DNA of 15,421 nucleotides from Anaerolineae bacterium (GTDB taxonomy: Bacteria; Chloroflexota; Anaerolineae; Aggregatilineales; Aggregatilineaceae), in contig JADLHR010000113.1 of assembly GCA_020848665.1 (NCBI GenBank), forward strand, positions 1 through 15,421, given 5' to 3'. Numbering within the stretch: position 1 is the stretch's first letter; every line of letters starts with the position of its first letter. The notes under the pieces are model-generated. The model was not told where the DNA came from. It saw nothing but the letters and a program-made list of their open reading frames with translations, and did not search any database. The position numbers and the translations under genes were made by a program. Shown here in pieces: positions 1 to 7,342 of the stretch.

Positions 1-1077
1 CCGGGCAACCTGTCTGAACTGGTCGCGCCAGGCAAAGTCGCGGAGATCGGCCCGGTGGCGCTCGCAACGGGCGGCGTGGTCGCCAACACGGGTCGCGCGC
101 TGCATCGGCTGGGGGTCGCAACCCGGCTGATGGGCAAGGTCGGAGACGATGCTTTTGGGCGGATCATCCTGAGCCTGATCCGCGCTGACGACCCGGCCCT
201 GGTCGAAGATATGATCGTCGCGCCGGGCGAGGCCAGCTCGTACACCATCGTGATCAGCCCGCCCGGCACGGATCGCTTCTTCATGCACTGCGCCGGGGCC
301 AATCACGGTTTCTCCGCCGCCGACGTGCCATACAGCCGTCTTCGGGAAGCGCGGCTCTTTCACTTTGGCTATCCGCCGTTCATGCGCACGATGTACGAGC
401 AGGGCGGCGCGCAGCTGGAGCAGATGTACCGGCTGGCGAAGTCGGCGGGTGTCGTGACTTCGCTGGACCTTGCCCTGCCTGACCCGCACGGCCCCAGCGG
501 TCAGAAGGACTGGCGGGGTATCCTGGCGCGGACGCTGCCGCACGTGGACCTGTTCCTGCCCAGCCTGGAGGAGTTGGCGTACATGCTGCGGCCCGGCATT
601 GACCCCGATACGCTCGATGATACGGCGATCCCGGCGCTGGCCGCAGACGCGCTGGCGATGGGCGCGGGCGTCGTCGTGCTGAAGCTTGGCGAGCGCGGCC
701 TGTACGTGCGCACCGCATGCGATCTGCCCTTCGCGCCAGATGCAAGCTGGCAGACGCGCGAGTTGTGGGCGCCGGTCTTCCAGGCGGAGCCGCTGGTCGG
801 CACGACCGGCGCAGGCGATACCACGATCGCTGGTTTCCTGGCGGGCTTTCTGCGCGGGCAGACGCTCGAAGCGGCGCTGACGAGCGCCGTCGCCGTCGGT
901 GCGTGCAACGTCGAGGCGGCGGACGCGCTCAGCGGCGTGCGCGATTGGGACACGACGCAGGCGCGGATCGCGTCGGGGTGGGCGCGCGGTCCCCTAACGA
1001 TCGGCGCACCCGGCTGGCATTGGGACGAACGGCGCGCGATCTGGTGCGGCCCGCAGGATCGAGGACATACAACATGA
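1..1077 (+). CDS. PfkB-family carbohydrate kinase, 5'-truncated by window edge
   Basis: The frame is open from base 1, so the gene starts upstream; 358 residues are visible (most PfkB kinases have 300-350). A GTG at 55 is inside the protein and is not the start. The fragment shows the N-terminal PfkB glycine-rich region (GGVVANTGRALHRLG, then GKVGDDAFG) and the C-terminal PfkB signature GTTGAGDTTIAGF, whose Asp (residue 273 of the fragment) is the family's catalytic base; the usual Asp at the start of this signature is Gly here. A GACNVEAADALSG segment follows. The family phosphorylates sugars, nucleosides or similar alcohols with ATP in the cytoplasm; the substrate cannot be read from sequence. 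The stop overlaps the next start as ATGA (1074-1077), so the two proteins are probably made together and may act in one sugar or polyol pathway. Confidence 0.9.
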   Translation, partial: PGNLSELVAPGKVAEIGPVALATGGVVANTGRALHRLGVATRLMGKVGDDAFGRIILSLIRADDPALVEDMIVAPGEASSYTIVISPPGTDRFFMHCAGANHGFSAADVPYSRLREARLFHFGYPPFMRTMYEQGGAQLEQMYRLAKSAGVVTSLDLALPDPHGPSGQKDWRGILARTLPHVDLFLPSLEELAYMLRPGIDPDTLDDTAIPALAADALAMGAGVVVLKLGERGLYVRTACDLPFAPDASWQTRELWAPVFQAEPLVGTTGAGDTTIAGFLAGFLRGQTLEAALTSAVAVGACNVEAADALSGVRDWDTTQARIASGWARGPLTIGAPGWHWDERRAIWCGPQDRGHTT

Positions 1078-2105
1078 GCACCTCTTCTGGCATGACTTCG
1101 ACTGAGCGGCTGGCCGCGCGGCTGGCCGGGCAGCCGGTTGACCGCATCCCCAATATGACGCTCGTCATGCAGTTCGCAGCGGATCAGATCGGCGTGCGCC
1201 TGGCGGACTATTACCAGGATTACCATGTGCTTTGCGAGGCGAACTTCGTGACGGTCGAACGGTTCGGGCTGGACCTGGTGGACGCGATCAGTGACCCGTA
1301 CCGCGAGGCGGCGGACTTCGGCGCGCGGATTGTGTTTCCCGACGATAATCTGCCAATCTGCCACACGCCGCTGATTCAGCACCTGTCGGACGCCGCCGCG
1401 CTGCCTACGCCTGACCCGCTGACGCCTGGCAGCCGGATGCGCGACCGGGTTGACGCCATCCGCCTCTTTCACGAACGGGTGGGCGGACAGATTCCGGTGC
1501 AGGGATGGGTCGAAGGCGCGCTGGCCGAGGCCGCTGATCTGCGCGGCGTCTCGGCGTTGATGTACGACCTTTACGACCGGCCGGAGTGGGTCGAGACGCT
1601 GCTGGAGAAAGCTGTCGAGGTCGCGATCAACTTCGCCGTCGCACAGGTCGAGGCAGGCGCGACAATCATTGGCCTCGGCGACGCGATTGCCTCGCAGGTC
1701 GGCCCGGCAGCGTACCGGCGCTTCGCGCTGCCGTATGAGCAGCGTATCTTTGAGGCGGTGCGCCGGGCCGGGGCGATCCCGCGCCTGCACATTTGCGGCA
1801 ACACCACCAGGATCGTCAAGGACATGGCCCACAGCGGCGCGCAGATTGTCGATCTCGACTGGCAGGTAGACCTGGGCGCGGCGCGTGCAGCGGTGGACGA
1901 AATCGACCCGGCGATCGCGTTGTGCGGAAACTTCGACCCGGTTGCCGTACTGTACGAAGGCACGCCCGACGGTGTGCGACGCGCGGTCGAAGCGTGCCGG
2001 GCGGCGGGCGGCGCGCGCTGGCTGGCGATGCCCGGCTGCGAGGTTCCACGCGGCACTCCGGTAGAGAATATGCTTGCCCTGCGCGATGCGCTGACGATTA
2101 ACTGA
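1074..2105 (+). CDS. Uroporphyrinogen decarboxylase (URO-D) / MtaA-like family protein
   Basis: 343 residues. The start is the ATG at 1074, which overlaps the kinase stop, with GAGGA 9 nt upstream; the same frame is open further upstream inside the kinase gene, but that part is shadow. The protein has the fold motifs of the URO-D superfamily, and specifically the His-x-Cys (H239, C241, in LHICGNT) and later Cys (C322, in MPGCEVPRGTP) pattern of the zinc-binding MtaA/CmuA branch, which transfers methyl groups between corrinoids and thiols. True HemE enzymes lack this HxC...C set, so a haem role is unlikely. No corrinoid protein or methyltransferase partner is in the window. Coupling to a PfkB kinase suggests a role with a phosphorylated sugar or polyol, but this is inference. 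The family call is firm; the reaction is unknown. Confidence 0.85.
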   Translation: MSTSSGMTSTERLAARLAGQPVDRIPNMTLVMQFAADQIGVRLADYYQDYHVLCEANFVTVERFGLDLVDAISDPYREAADFGARIVFPDDNLPICHTPLIQHLSDAAALPTPDPLTPGSRMRDRVDAIRLFHERVGGQIPVQGWVEGALAEAADLRGVSALMYDLYDRPEWVETLLEKAVEVAINFAVAQVEAGATIIGLGDAIASQVGPAAYRRFALPYEQRIFEAVRRAGAIPRLHICGNTTRIVKDMAHSGAQIVDLDWQVDLGAARAAVDEIDPAIALCGNFDPVAVLYEGTPDGVRRAVEACRAAGGARWLAMPGCEVPRGTPVENMLALRDALTIN

Positions 2106-2137
2106 TTCCCGGCGCGAGAGCGAGCGTGCGGCAACAA

Positions 2138-2165
2138 AACGGCCCCCGGAACTCCGAGGGCCGTT
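2138..2165. terminator. Hairpin terminator between convergent genes
   Basis: An 8-bp perfect stem, AACGGCCC (2138-2145) with GGGCCGTT (2158-2165), lies between the URO-D stop and the stop of the convergent secreted-protein gene. Read on the minus strand the stem is followed by a T-rich stretch (GTTTTGTT), so it best fits termination of the minus-strand gene; for the plus-strand pair there is only a weak T run. Confidence 0.7.
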
Positions 2166-2188
2166 CACATTACAGGTGGCTGCAGGAA

Positions 2189-4177
2189 CTAAGAGCCGGT
2201 TGTGACGATGCTCCAGGTCTCGCCCAGCAGTACCGAGCTGCCACCTTCGGGGAAGCTCATGCCCAGCGACGGCATGTTGCCATCGGCCTGATACTCCTCA
2301 ACAGTCATCGTGTAGCCCTGCTCGTCTGCCAGCGCCCAGCCGAGCCGCCCGCTCAGACCTTCGCTGACCCACACCTTGCCGAATCCCCGGATCGGCGCGA
2401 CCCGGCCAGCGGGCGGCTCGCCCGCGTTGACCGCTTCGCCCTCGGTCCAGGTATCAGGATATGTGCTCCACGTGTTGTCGTCGCCGAACAGCACGTAGAT
2501 CGCGCCCGTATCGCCGCGCCACAGCATATAGCCGCCTTCAAACGCCTGAATTGCGCCCTGAACCATCGCCTGGCTGGCCGGGCATGTCGCGGTGAGCGTG
2601 CTCTCGAACTGGCAACCCTCGATTGGGGTGGGGACTTCCGCCCCGCCCTGGCCGTCTGTACCGCCTGCGCCAGTTGGTGCGGGTGCGGTGACGCCCGACA
2701 GGTAGGATGAAATGCCCGTTGGGCTGCTGACATATTCGGTCGCCCAGCCCTCGACGCCCGGCTGCGCTGCGCCGCGAATACGCCAGAGGCGGAACGCGGC
2801 CTGCATGTTGGTGGTGATGTTCAGCCGATAGCAGAACGGGCCTTCGAGCACCGTAACGCTCGCATTCGCGGGCAGCAGGCCGAGCGGCACGCCGCCATAC
2901 GGGCTGGGGAACAGCCGCAGACCTTCGACAGGAACTAACTGTGTGACGTGCCCCGGCTTGCCCACCGCCAGCCCGTTCGAGGGCAGGAACGGATCGGAGT
3001 AGCACCACGCCGGATCGACGACGTAGCTCGGCACGTTGCTGGAGTTCCCTGCGATGGGAAGCGTCAGCTCGCGCTGGAGCACAGTAGCCCGCGTCGTGAG
3101 GTTGATCAGGCGAACACGCAGCGTAACCTTTGTCGCGCCCAGCTCAAGCGCCGGCGCGGCCACGCCGTTCCCGCTGGAAGGCACCCACGGATTCGAGCGT
3201 GGCAGCTCGACACTGACTGCCCGGCCGTCGCTGAAGATCTGCTCGAAGACGAGGTTCGTGTTTTCGGGCCGGTTCTCGACCGTCCAACTGACCGGGATGC
3301 GCGCCGTGCGCGCCGCGAGTTGGTTCACATCAACGCTGGTCGCGCCTGCCGTAAAGGACGAGATCGCTGGGGGCAGGGAGGTGCCCTCGATAATGGGCAG
3401 AGTCAGCGTGCGCTGGTCATACAGGCGCCCGTCCATCAGATCGATCAGGCGCACGCGCAGCAGAACGGAGGTGGCGTCCTGCGCCGGCAGCTTAGGCGCG
3501 GCCACGCCCAGGCCAGACGAGGCGACCCAGGGGTTCTCGCGCGGCAGCTCGACGTTAATCGCGCTGCCATCGGGCATGACCTGCTCGAAATAAAGGTTAG
3601 CCGTAACAGGGCGGTTGGCGACCGACCAGGCGACCGGCGCGCGCGCTGTGCCAGCGGTTAGCTCGGCCTTATTCAGGAAGGTGGAAGTCGTCGTGAAGCC
3701 GGTGATTGTGGCGCGATCGCCAATATTCGGAGAGGTCCCGCTGCCGGTGCCAATAGGTAGTTTGATCGTCTTCTCGGCGTAGACTTCGCGTGTCAGCATG
3801 TTCACCATGCGCATCCGCAGGGTGATCTCGGTCGGCTGCCCTTCCGGCAGGATGGGCGCGGCCATGCCTTGCCCGGTCGAAGCGACCCAGGGCAGCGGAC
3901 GCGGCAACTCGACGTTGACCGCTGAACCATCGGGCAGCACCTGGTCAAAGATCAGGTTAGCGATAAATGGCCGGTTCGCCGTATCCCACGACACCGGGAC
4001 ACGCGCGGTACGCTGCCCCAGCGCGCTCCGATCAACGCTTGTCAGCGGCGTGGTGAAGGATAGAATCGCCGGCTCGCTTCCGGTGGTCTGGGCGGGGGGA
4101 GCGGCGCTGGCGAATGGAACTGAAAGCAGCAGCATACTGAGGACGAGGACGAGAACGAGCACCGAAAACCGTTTCAT
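2189..4177 (-). CDS. Secreted repeat protein with three ~105-aa repeats and SH3-like segment
   Basis: 662 residues. An AGGAGG ribosome site (4185-4190) sits 7 nt before the ATG. Residues 1-24 are a clear signal peptide (MKRF, hydrophobic core, ASA-A cleavage). There follow three related units at about residues 35-140, 155-260 and 269-373, each with the pattern TARxPVxW, NRP, NL.FEQV..DG.AV.VELPR..PWV.S.G.G.AAP, LR.R..., and LPI. Residues ~388-490 resemble a bacterial SH3-type domain (RLFPSPYGGVPLG, ASVTVLEGPFCYRL, EGWATEYV). A Gly/Ala/Thr/Pro linker (~495-520) leads to a C-terminal domain (~521-655) with two Cys and many aromatic residues. There is no sorting signal or membrane anchor, so it is probably secreted or wall-associated. 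Function is unknown; sugar or peptidoglycan binding is only a guess from the SH3-like part. It is transcribed alone. Confidence 0.8.
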   Translation of the reverse strand: MKRFSVLVLVLVLSMLLLSVPFASAAPPAQTTGSEPAILSFTTPLTSVDRSALGQRTARVPVSWDTANRPFIANLIFDQVLPDGSAVNVELPRPLPWVASTGQGMAAPILPEGQPTEITLRMRMVNMLTREVYAEKTIKLPIGTGSGTSPNIGDRATITGFTTTSTFLNKAELTAGTARAPVAWSVANRPVTANLYFEQVMPDGSAINVELPRENPWVASSGLGVAAPKLPAQDATSVLLRVRLIDLMDGRLYDQRTLTLPIIEGTSLPPAISSFTAGATSVDVNQLAARTARIPVSWTVENRPENTNLVFEQIFSDGRAVSVELPRSNPWVPSSGNGVAAPALELGATKVTLRVRLINLTTRATVLQRELTLPIAGNSSNVPSYVVDPAWCYSDPFLPSNGLAVGKPGHVTQLVPVEGLRLFPSPYGGVPLGLLPANASVTVLEGPFCYRLNITTNMQAAFRLWRIRGAAQPGVEGWATEYVSSPTGISSYLSGVTAPAPTGAGGTDGQGGAEVPTPIEGCQFESTLTATCPASQAMVQGAIQAFEGGYMLWRGDTGAIYVLFGDDNTWSTYPDTWTEGEAVNAGEPPAGRVAPIRGFGKVWVSEGLSGRLGWALADEQGYTMTVEEYQADGNMPSLGMSFPEGGSSVLLGETWSIVTTGS
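3059..4075 (-). repeat. Three tandem ~105-residue coding repeats
   Basis: Units occupy 3758-4075 (repeat 1, residues 35-140), 3398-3715 (repeat 2, residues 155-260) and 3059-3373 (repeat 3, residues 269-373). They share invariant blocks such as VELPR, NPWV or PWVAS, AAP and LPI at a spacing of 114-120 residues. Length and predicted strand content fit a beta-sandwich module. The units have diverged, so the duplication is old. Confidence 0.8.
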
Positions 4178-4338
4178 GAATCTGCCTCCTGTGCTATCAC
4201 CGGAGCCTCCCTGTGCGGACCCTGGATCGCTCGTACCCCTTGATCGGCGTGCGGACAGGTAGGCGAGGATGGCAGAATTACCGCGCCGCCGTGTGGACCG
4301 ATCCGCCGGGTGTGCGGTGTCGGGGTCTTTCCCTCAAA

Positions 4339-4367
4339 ATTATCGCACGCTCTCTCGGTGGACACAA
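4339..4367 (-). promoter_or_regulatory. Sigma70-like promoter for the secreted repeat protein
   Basis: On the minus strand, TTGTGT (4367-4362), a 17-nt spacer, then GATAAT (4344-4339) preceded by TGC, an extended -10. Transcription would start near 4332, giving a ~155-nt 5' untranslated region before the ATG at 4177. Confidence 0.5.
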
Positions 4368-4524
4368 CCCTTCTCTCAATCTTCCTCCCAACGCATGTCC
4401 TACGTTTTCAGTTCGCTTAGACGTTTGAAACCCAAAAATAAAGCGCGGCTCGCCCGCTGCGCTGTTCTGGGCGGGTGCTGCACGTCATCGACCTGTCCAT
4501 TCTGTTGTGGGCAGAGCAGCCAGC

Positions 4525-4569
4525 AATACAACGAGCCGCCGGGTGAGATGCCTGGCGGCTCGTTGTATT
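4525..4569 (-). terminator. Long hairpin downstream of hsp20
   Basis: A perfect 16-bp stem, AATACAACGAGCCGCC (4525-4540) with GGCGGCTCGTTGTATT (4554-4569), extendable inward by two G-C pairs and a G-U around the loop TGAGATG. It begins 34 nt after the hsp20 stop on the minus strand. There is no long U-tract after it on that strand, so it may stop transcription imperfectly or act mainly as a 3'-end RNA stabiliser. Confidence 0.65.
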
Positions 4570-4603
4570 ACCTGCCAATTCGACGGGTGTTGCCTGGGGA
4601 GGA

Positions 4604-5071
4604 TTACTTACCCGACGCCTTGATGCTGATCTGCTTCGGCTGCGCTTGTGGCAGCTTCGGCAGAGTGATATTCAGCACGCCGTTCTCGAAGCTCGCGTCC
4701 ACCTTGTCGGTATCGACCGTATTCGGCAGGCGAATGCTCCGCTCAAAACTGCCGGTGCGGCGCTCGCGGTAGTGATAGCGGTCGCCTTCGCGCTCGACCG
4801 TGTCACCCATATGACCGCTGATCAGCAGCGTGTGATCGTCAACGGTGATGTTGACATCTTCCGGCTTCAGGCCCGGCAGGTCGAGACGGAAGATCAGTTC
4901 CTTGTCGTTCTCGACTACGTCCAGCGCCGGGCGCAGGAGCGGCGTGCTGCTGGTGCGGCTGGCGCGGAACGGCCACGACCGCCACATATCATCGACCATC
5001 TGCTCCAGCGTATCGAACGGCTCACTAACCTCTACCTCATTCCGAGGGTTCCACCGAATCATATTACGCAT
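4604..5071 (-). CDS. Hsp20 / alpha-crystallin family small heat-shock protein
   Basis: 155 residues, a usual length for bacterial Hsp20. The start chosen is the second of two adjacent ATGs (5071), 6 nt after GGAGG (5078-5082); the ATG at 5074 is only 3 nt from it, and the open frame up to 5155 has no ribosome site. The short N-terminal arm carries MRNMIRWNP and an amphipathic segment; the alpha-crystallin domain spans ~48-140 with LDVVENDKE-type start, LPGLKPEDV, and the hallmark GVLNITLPK (131-139). The C-terminal tail has an I-x-I motif (I148, I150) used for oligomer assembly. The protein is a cytoplasmic ATP-independent holdase that keeps unfolding proteins soluble. It is divergent from selD. 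No CIRCE element was found upstream, so HrcA control is not supported. Confidence 0.93.
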   Translation of the reverse strand: MRNMIRWNPRNEVEVSEPFDTLEQMVDDMWRSWPFRASRTSSTPLLRPALDVVENDKELIFRLDLPGLKPEDVNITVDDHTLLISGHMGDTVEREGDRYHYRERRTGSFERSIRLPNTVDTDKVDASFENGVLNITLPKLPQAQPKQISIKASGK

Positions 5072-5333
5072 CATACACCTCCAACCTGTATTGCCGGTCT
5101 GCTCTCTGTCGCCGGGCCGCTTACGGTAACGGTTAGCACCTCTGGTCCGGCGCAACGTTCACTTGCACTTCCTATGTTGGATCGAGCGCATTAGAATAGC
5201 GTCGGACGAACCTCAGAACTTGATCAGCAAACCGTAAGAATCGCGCAGCTCCCATCTCGGCAGCCATTGCGGAGGCCGGGGCAGTCTGGCATACTCTCGC
5301 TGTACCTGTTTGCGCTGAAGGATGCAATCTCGG
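5072..5333. other. Divergent hsp20-selD control region
   Basis: A 262-nt region containing the hsp20 ribosome site and a candidate selD promoter (5267-5295). The hsp20 promoter was not identified with confidence; a TATTCT on the minus strand near 5195 is the best -10-like hexamer but lacks a good -35. Confidence 0.4.
5267..5295 (+). promoter_or_regulatory. Candidate selD promoter
   Basis: TTGCGG (5267-5272), an exact 17-nt spacer, and CATACT (5290-5295), placed 38 nt before the selD ATG. The match is 3/6 and 4/6 to the sigma70 consensus, so this is a weak assignment based mainly on spacing and position. Confidence 0.3.
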
Positions 5334-6395
5334 ATGACCCGTGAGGAAATCACGCGCCTGACCGCGCTGTCTGCCTGCGCTGGCTGAGCGTCGAAGCTGG
5401 CCCCAACGGCCCTGGCGCAGGTCCTGCGCCCCATTCAGACGCTATTCGACCCGGCCGAGCACCCGGATCTGCTGGTAGGTCTCGGTTCGCCGGACGATGC
5501 CGCCGTGTACCGGCTGGACGATCAGCACGCGCTCGTCGTGACGACCGACTTCTTCACGCCGATCGTGGACGACGCCTACAGTTACGGGGCGATCGCGGCG
5601 GCCAATGCGCTTAGCGACGTGTACGCGATGGGCGCCCGCCCGATCCTGGCGCTCAATATCGCCGCGCTGCCGCCCCAGCTTCCGCTGGACCTGTCGTCGC
5701 GCATCCTGGTAGGGCTGGCGGAGAAGGTCCGCGAGGCGGGCGCGGTGATCGCCGGTGGACACACTATTCAGGACCAGGAGCCAAAGGTGGGGCTGGCCGT
5801 CGTCGGCCTTGCGCATCCCGACCGGCTGCTCACGAAGGCGGGCGCCCGGCCGGGTGATACGCTGGTTTTGACTAAGCCGCTCGGCAGCGGCTGTATCACG
5901 ACGGCGGCGAAGAACGATCGGGCGCAACCCGATGACGTGGCAGAGGCGATTGGCTGGATGGCACGCCTGAATCGGGATGCAGCAGAGGCGGCGGCGCAGG
6001 CCGGAGCGCAGGGTGTGACCGACATCACCGGGTTCGGTTTTCTCGGCCACGCCAGCGAGCTGGCGCACGCCAGCGGGGTGACGCTGCGCGTCAGCTTCGA
6101 CCAGGTACCCTTCCTGCCCGGCGCGCGGCGCTATGCTGAGCAGTGGATTTTCCCCGGCGGCTCAGCCGCTAACGCCGAGGCGTTCGGCGGCGGTGCGATC
6201 TTCAGCCCCGCAGTGACCGAAGCCGAGCGGATGCTGCTGTTTGACGCCCAGACCAGCGGCGGGTTGCTGGTCGCGCTGCCGCCGGGCGCGCTCGACACGT
6301 TCGAGCGCGCGATGCAGGCGCGCGATGCAACGTGGTGGGTTGTCGGCGAGGTAATCCCACACGAGCCGGATGCCGCCGTGATCGTCACCCGCTGA
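5334..6395 (+). CDS. selD: Selenide, water dikinase (selenophosphate synthetase) with in-frame TGA as selenocysteine
   Basis: 353 residues when TGA at 5385-5387 is read as Sec (residue 18). SelD makes selenophosphate from selenide and ATP in the cytoplasm, the selenium donor for Sec-tRNA and for selenouridine. The N-terminus reads ...LSACAGUASKLAP, in which U18 and K21 have the same spacing as the catalytic Cys17 and Lys20 of E. coli SelD. Downstream are LLVGLGSPDDAAVY, TTDFFTPIVDD, AANALSDVYAMGARP, AGGHTIQDQEP, TKPLGSG, DITGFGFLGH and DAQTSGGLL, all SelD motifs. Calling only stop-to-stop would start at GTG 5505 and lose the catalytic loop. The ATG at 5334 has AAGGA (5318-5322) ~11 nt upstream; an in-frame ATG at 5322 is an alternative (Sec would be residue 22). 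A stop at 5316 bounds the frame. A SECIS-like hairpin follows the TGA. Confidence 0.93.
5414..5430 (+). promoter_or_regulatory. Bacterial SECIS-like hairpin in selD
   Basis: A perfect 7-bp stem, GGCGCAG (5414-5420) with CTGCGCC (5424-5430), closes a loop GTC (5421-5423). The loop begins 33 nt after the TGA (5385-5387) and its first base is G. This fits the bacterial SECIS model: apical loop about 16-37 nt downstream of UGA with a G in the first two loop positions. It lies inside the coding sequence, as bacterial SECIS elements do. SelB binding is inferred. Confidence 0.7.
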
Positions 6396-6587
6396 AAAGC
6401 TCTCCTTTACGCTGATACCTACACGTCAACCGCCCGACAGGCGCCTGGTCACCAATTTCATGCCGGGCGTCCGTGACTGGGTCAGATGACCTAGCGCAGA
6501 TTCCCCTAGCTTCCTCATGCCCGGCGCGCCAAACGCTGTTACCTTCAAAGTGTCAGGCGCCTTGTTTGGTGCGCCGAGGAGGCTGAG
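6396..6587 (+). other. Structured intergenic region before the PRC-barrel gene
   Basis: The 192-nt gap contains a perfect palindrome CAGGCGCCTG (6438-6447), echoed by CAGGCGCCT at 6554-6562, a 7-bp long-range inverted repeat GCCGGGC (6462-6468) with GCCCGGC (6519-6525), and inside it GGTC-AGAT-GACC (6480-6491). It may hold the selD terminator and the leader of the next gene. I do not recognise a known RNA family. Confidence 0.35.
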
Positions 6588-7262
6588 ATGGAATTCCGTG
6601 AAGGCACCGATGTTCTTACTGCCAGCGGGGAGAAAGCAGGTGATCTTGAGCGCGTGGTGATCGATCCGCGCACCCGCCAGGTCACGCACCTGGTGGTTGG
6701 AAAAGGCTTTCTGTTCACCGAGAGCCGTGTGCTGCCGATCGAAGTCATCGACAGCGCGAATGATGAGCGCGTGCTGTTGAAGCCAACCGTCGATGAAGAT
6801 CTCGACCAATGGCCGATCTTCGAAGAAACCTACACCATCCCGATTGAGGAGGCCGGGGCGTATGAGCGAATTGAAGGCGCTAGCGGATCGCGACTGGTGC
6901 GCCCGGCGCCGGCTTACTACTGGTATCCCCCGGTAGGCGCGGCCTACGCTGGTAACCTGGCAATGCCATACTATCCGGGCACCGTGGTTGAGGTTGAGCG
7001 CAACGTTCCCCAGGGATCGGCTGCGCTGGAAGAGGGTGCGGCGATCTACAGCGCCGATGACGAACACGTTGGCGACGTAGAGCGCGTGTTCACCGACTCC
7101 GAAACGGACACCGTGACGCACTTCCTGATTTCGCGCGGCTTTCTGTTCAAGCACTACAAGCTGATCCCTGCGAGTTGGATCGCGGACGCAACCGACGACA
7201 AAATTCACCTGAGCGTAACGCGCGACGTGTTGGAGCGACTGCCCGATTATTCGGAGAACTAG
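6588..7262 (+). CDS. Two-repeat PRC-barrel domain protein
   Basis: 224 residues; AGGAGG sits 5 nt before the ATG, a strong ribosome site. Two copies of a PRC-barrel-like unit are visible, about residues 7-76 and 150-219. They align as GTDVLTASGEKAGDLERVV against GAAIYSADDEHVGDVERVF, then VTHLVVGKGFLF against VTHFLISRGFLF, and each ends in a DxxxxWP- or RLP-like segment. The linker (~85-145) is rich in Tyr and Pro (PAYYWYPPVGAAYAG). There is no signal peptide or membrane segment. PRC-barrel domains occur in photosynthetic reaction centre H subunits, in RimM and in many stress-linked proteins of unknown role; no specific function can be assigned. It is on the same strand as selD but 192 nt away, so probably transcribed separately. 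Confidence 0.85.
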   Translation: MEFREGTDVLTASGEKAGDLERVVIDPRTRQVTHLVVGKGFLFTESRVLPIEVIDSANDERVLLKPTVDEDLDQWPIFEETYTIPIEEAGAYERIEGASGSRLVRPAPAYYWYPPVGAAYAGNLAMPYYPGTVVEVERNVPQGSAALEEGAAIYSADDEHVGDVERVFTDSETDTVTHFLISRGFLFKHYKLIPASWIADATDDKIHLSVTRDVLERLPDYSEN

Positions 7263-7342
7263 CCCGCGCTTGGTGCGCTCGACGGCTCGAGATGCGGAAT
7301 TCCCGTGTGGATGGTCTGAGCAGCCGTCTATGCGGCTCACTA

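Larger units (their letters stand above)
4178..4603. other. Intergenic region between two minus-strand genes
   Basis: This 426-nt gap holds the Shine-Dalgarno and promoter of the downstream secreted protein (4185-4190, 4339-4367) and the long hairpin after hsp20 (4525-4569). I see no convincing gene in it; the short open frames lack ribosome sites and resemble no protein I know. The part between about 4370 and 4520 shows nothing recognisable. Confidence 0.5.

Noticed and set aside
501..2168. Minus-strand open frame of 555 codons opposite the kinase and URO-D genes
   Set aside because: Composition is Arg/Ala-rich and typical of a GC-rich antisense shadow; the plus-strand genes have clear family motifs.
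5133..5140. TTAGCACC upstream of hsp20 as half of a CIRCE element
   Set aside because: The matching inverted half (GAGTGCTAA) is absent, so HrcA control is not supported.
5505..6395. SelD starting at GTG 5505
   Set aside because: It would lack the catalytic Cys/Sec-Lys loop and the LLVG..DDAA motif, all of which are encoded in frame upstream; there is also no ribosome site at 5505.
6396..6587. tRNA-Sec (selC) next to selD
   Set aside because: No tRNA-like acceptor or TTCGA arm could be found here or elsewhere in the window.
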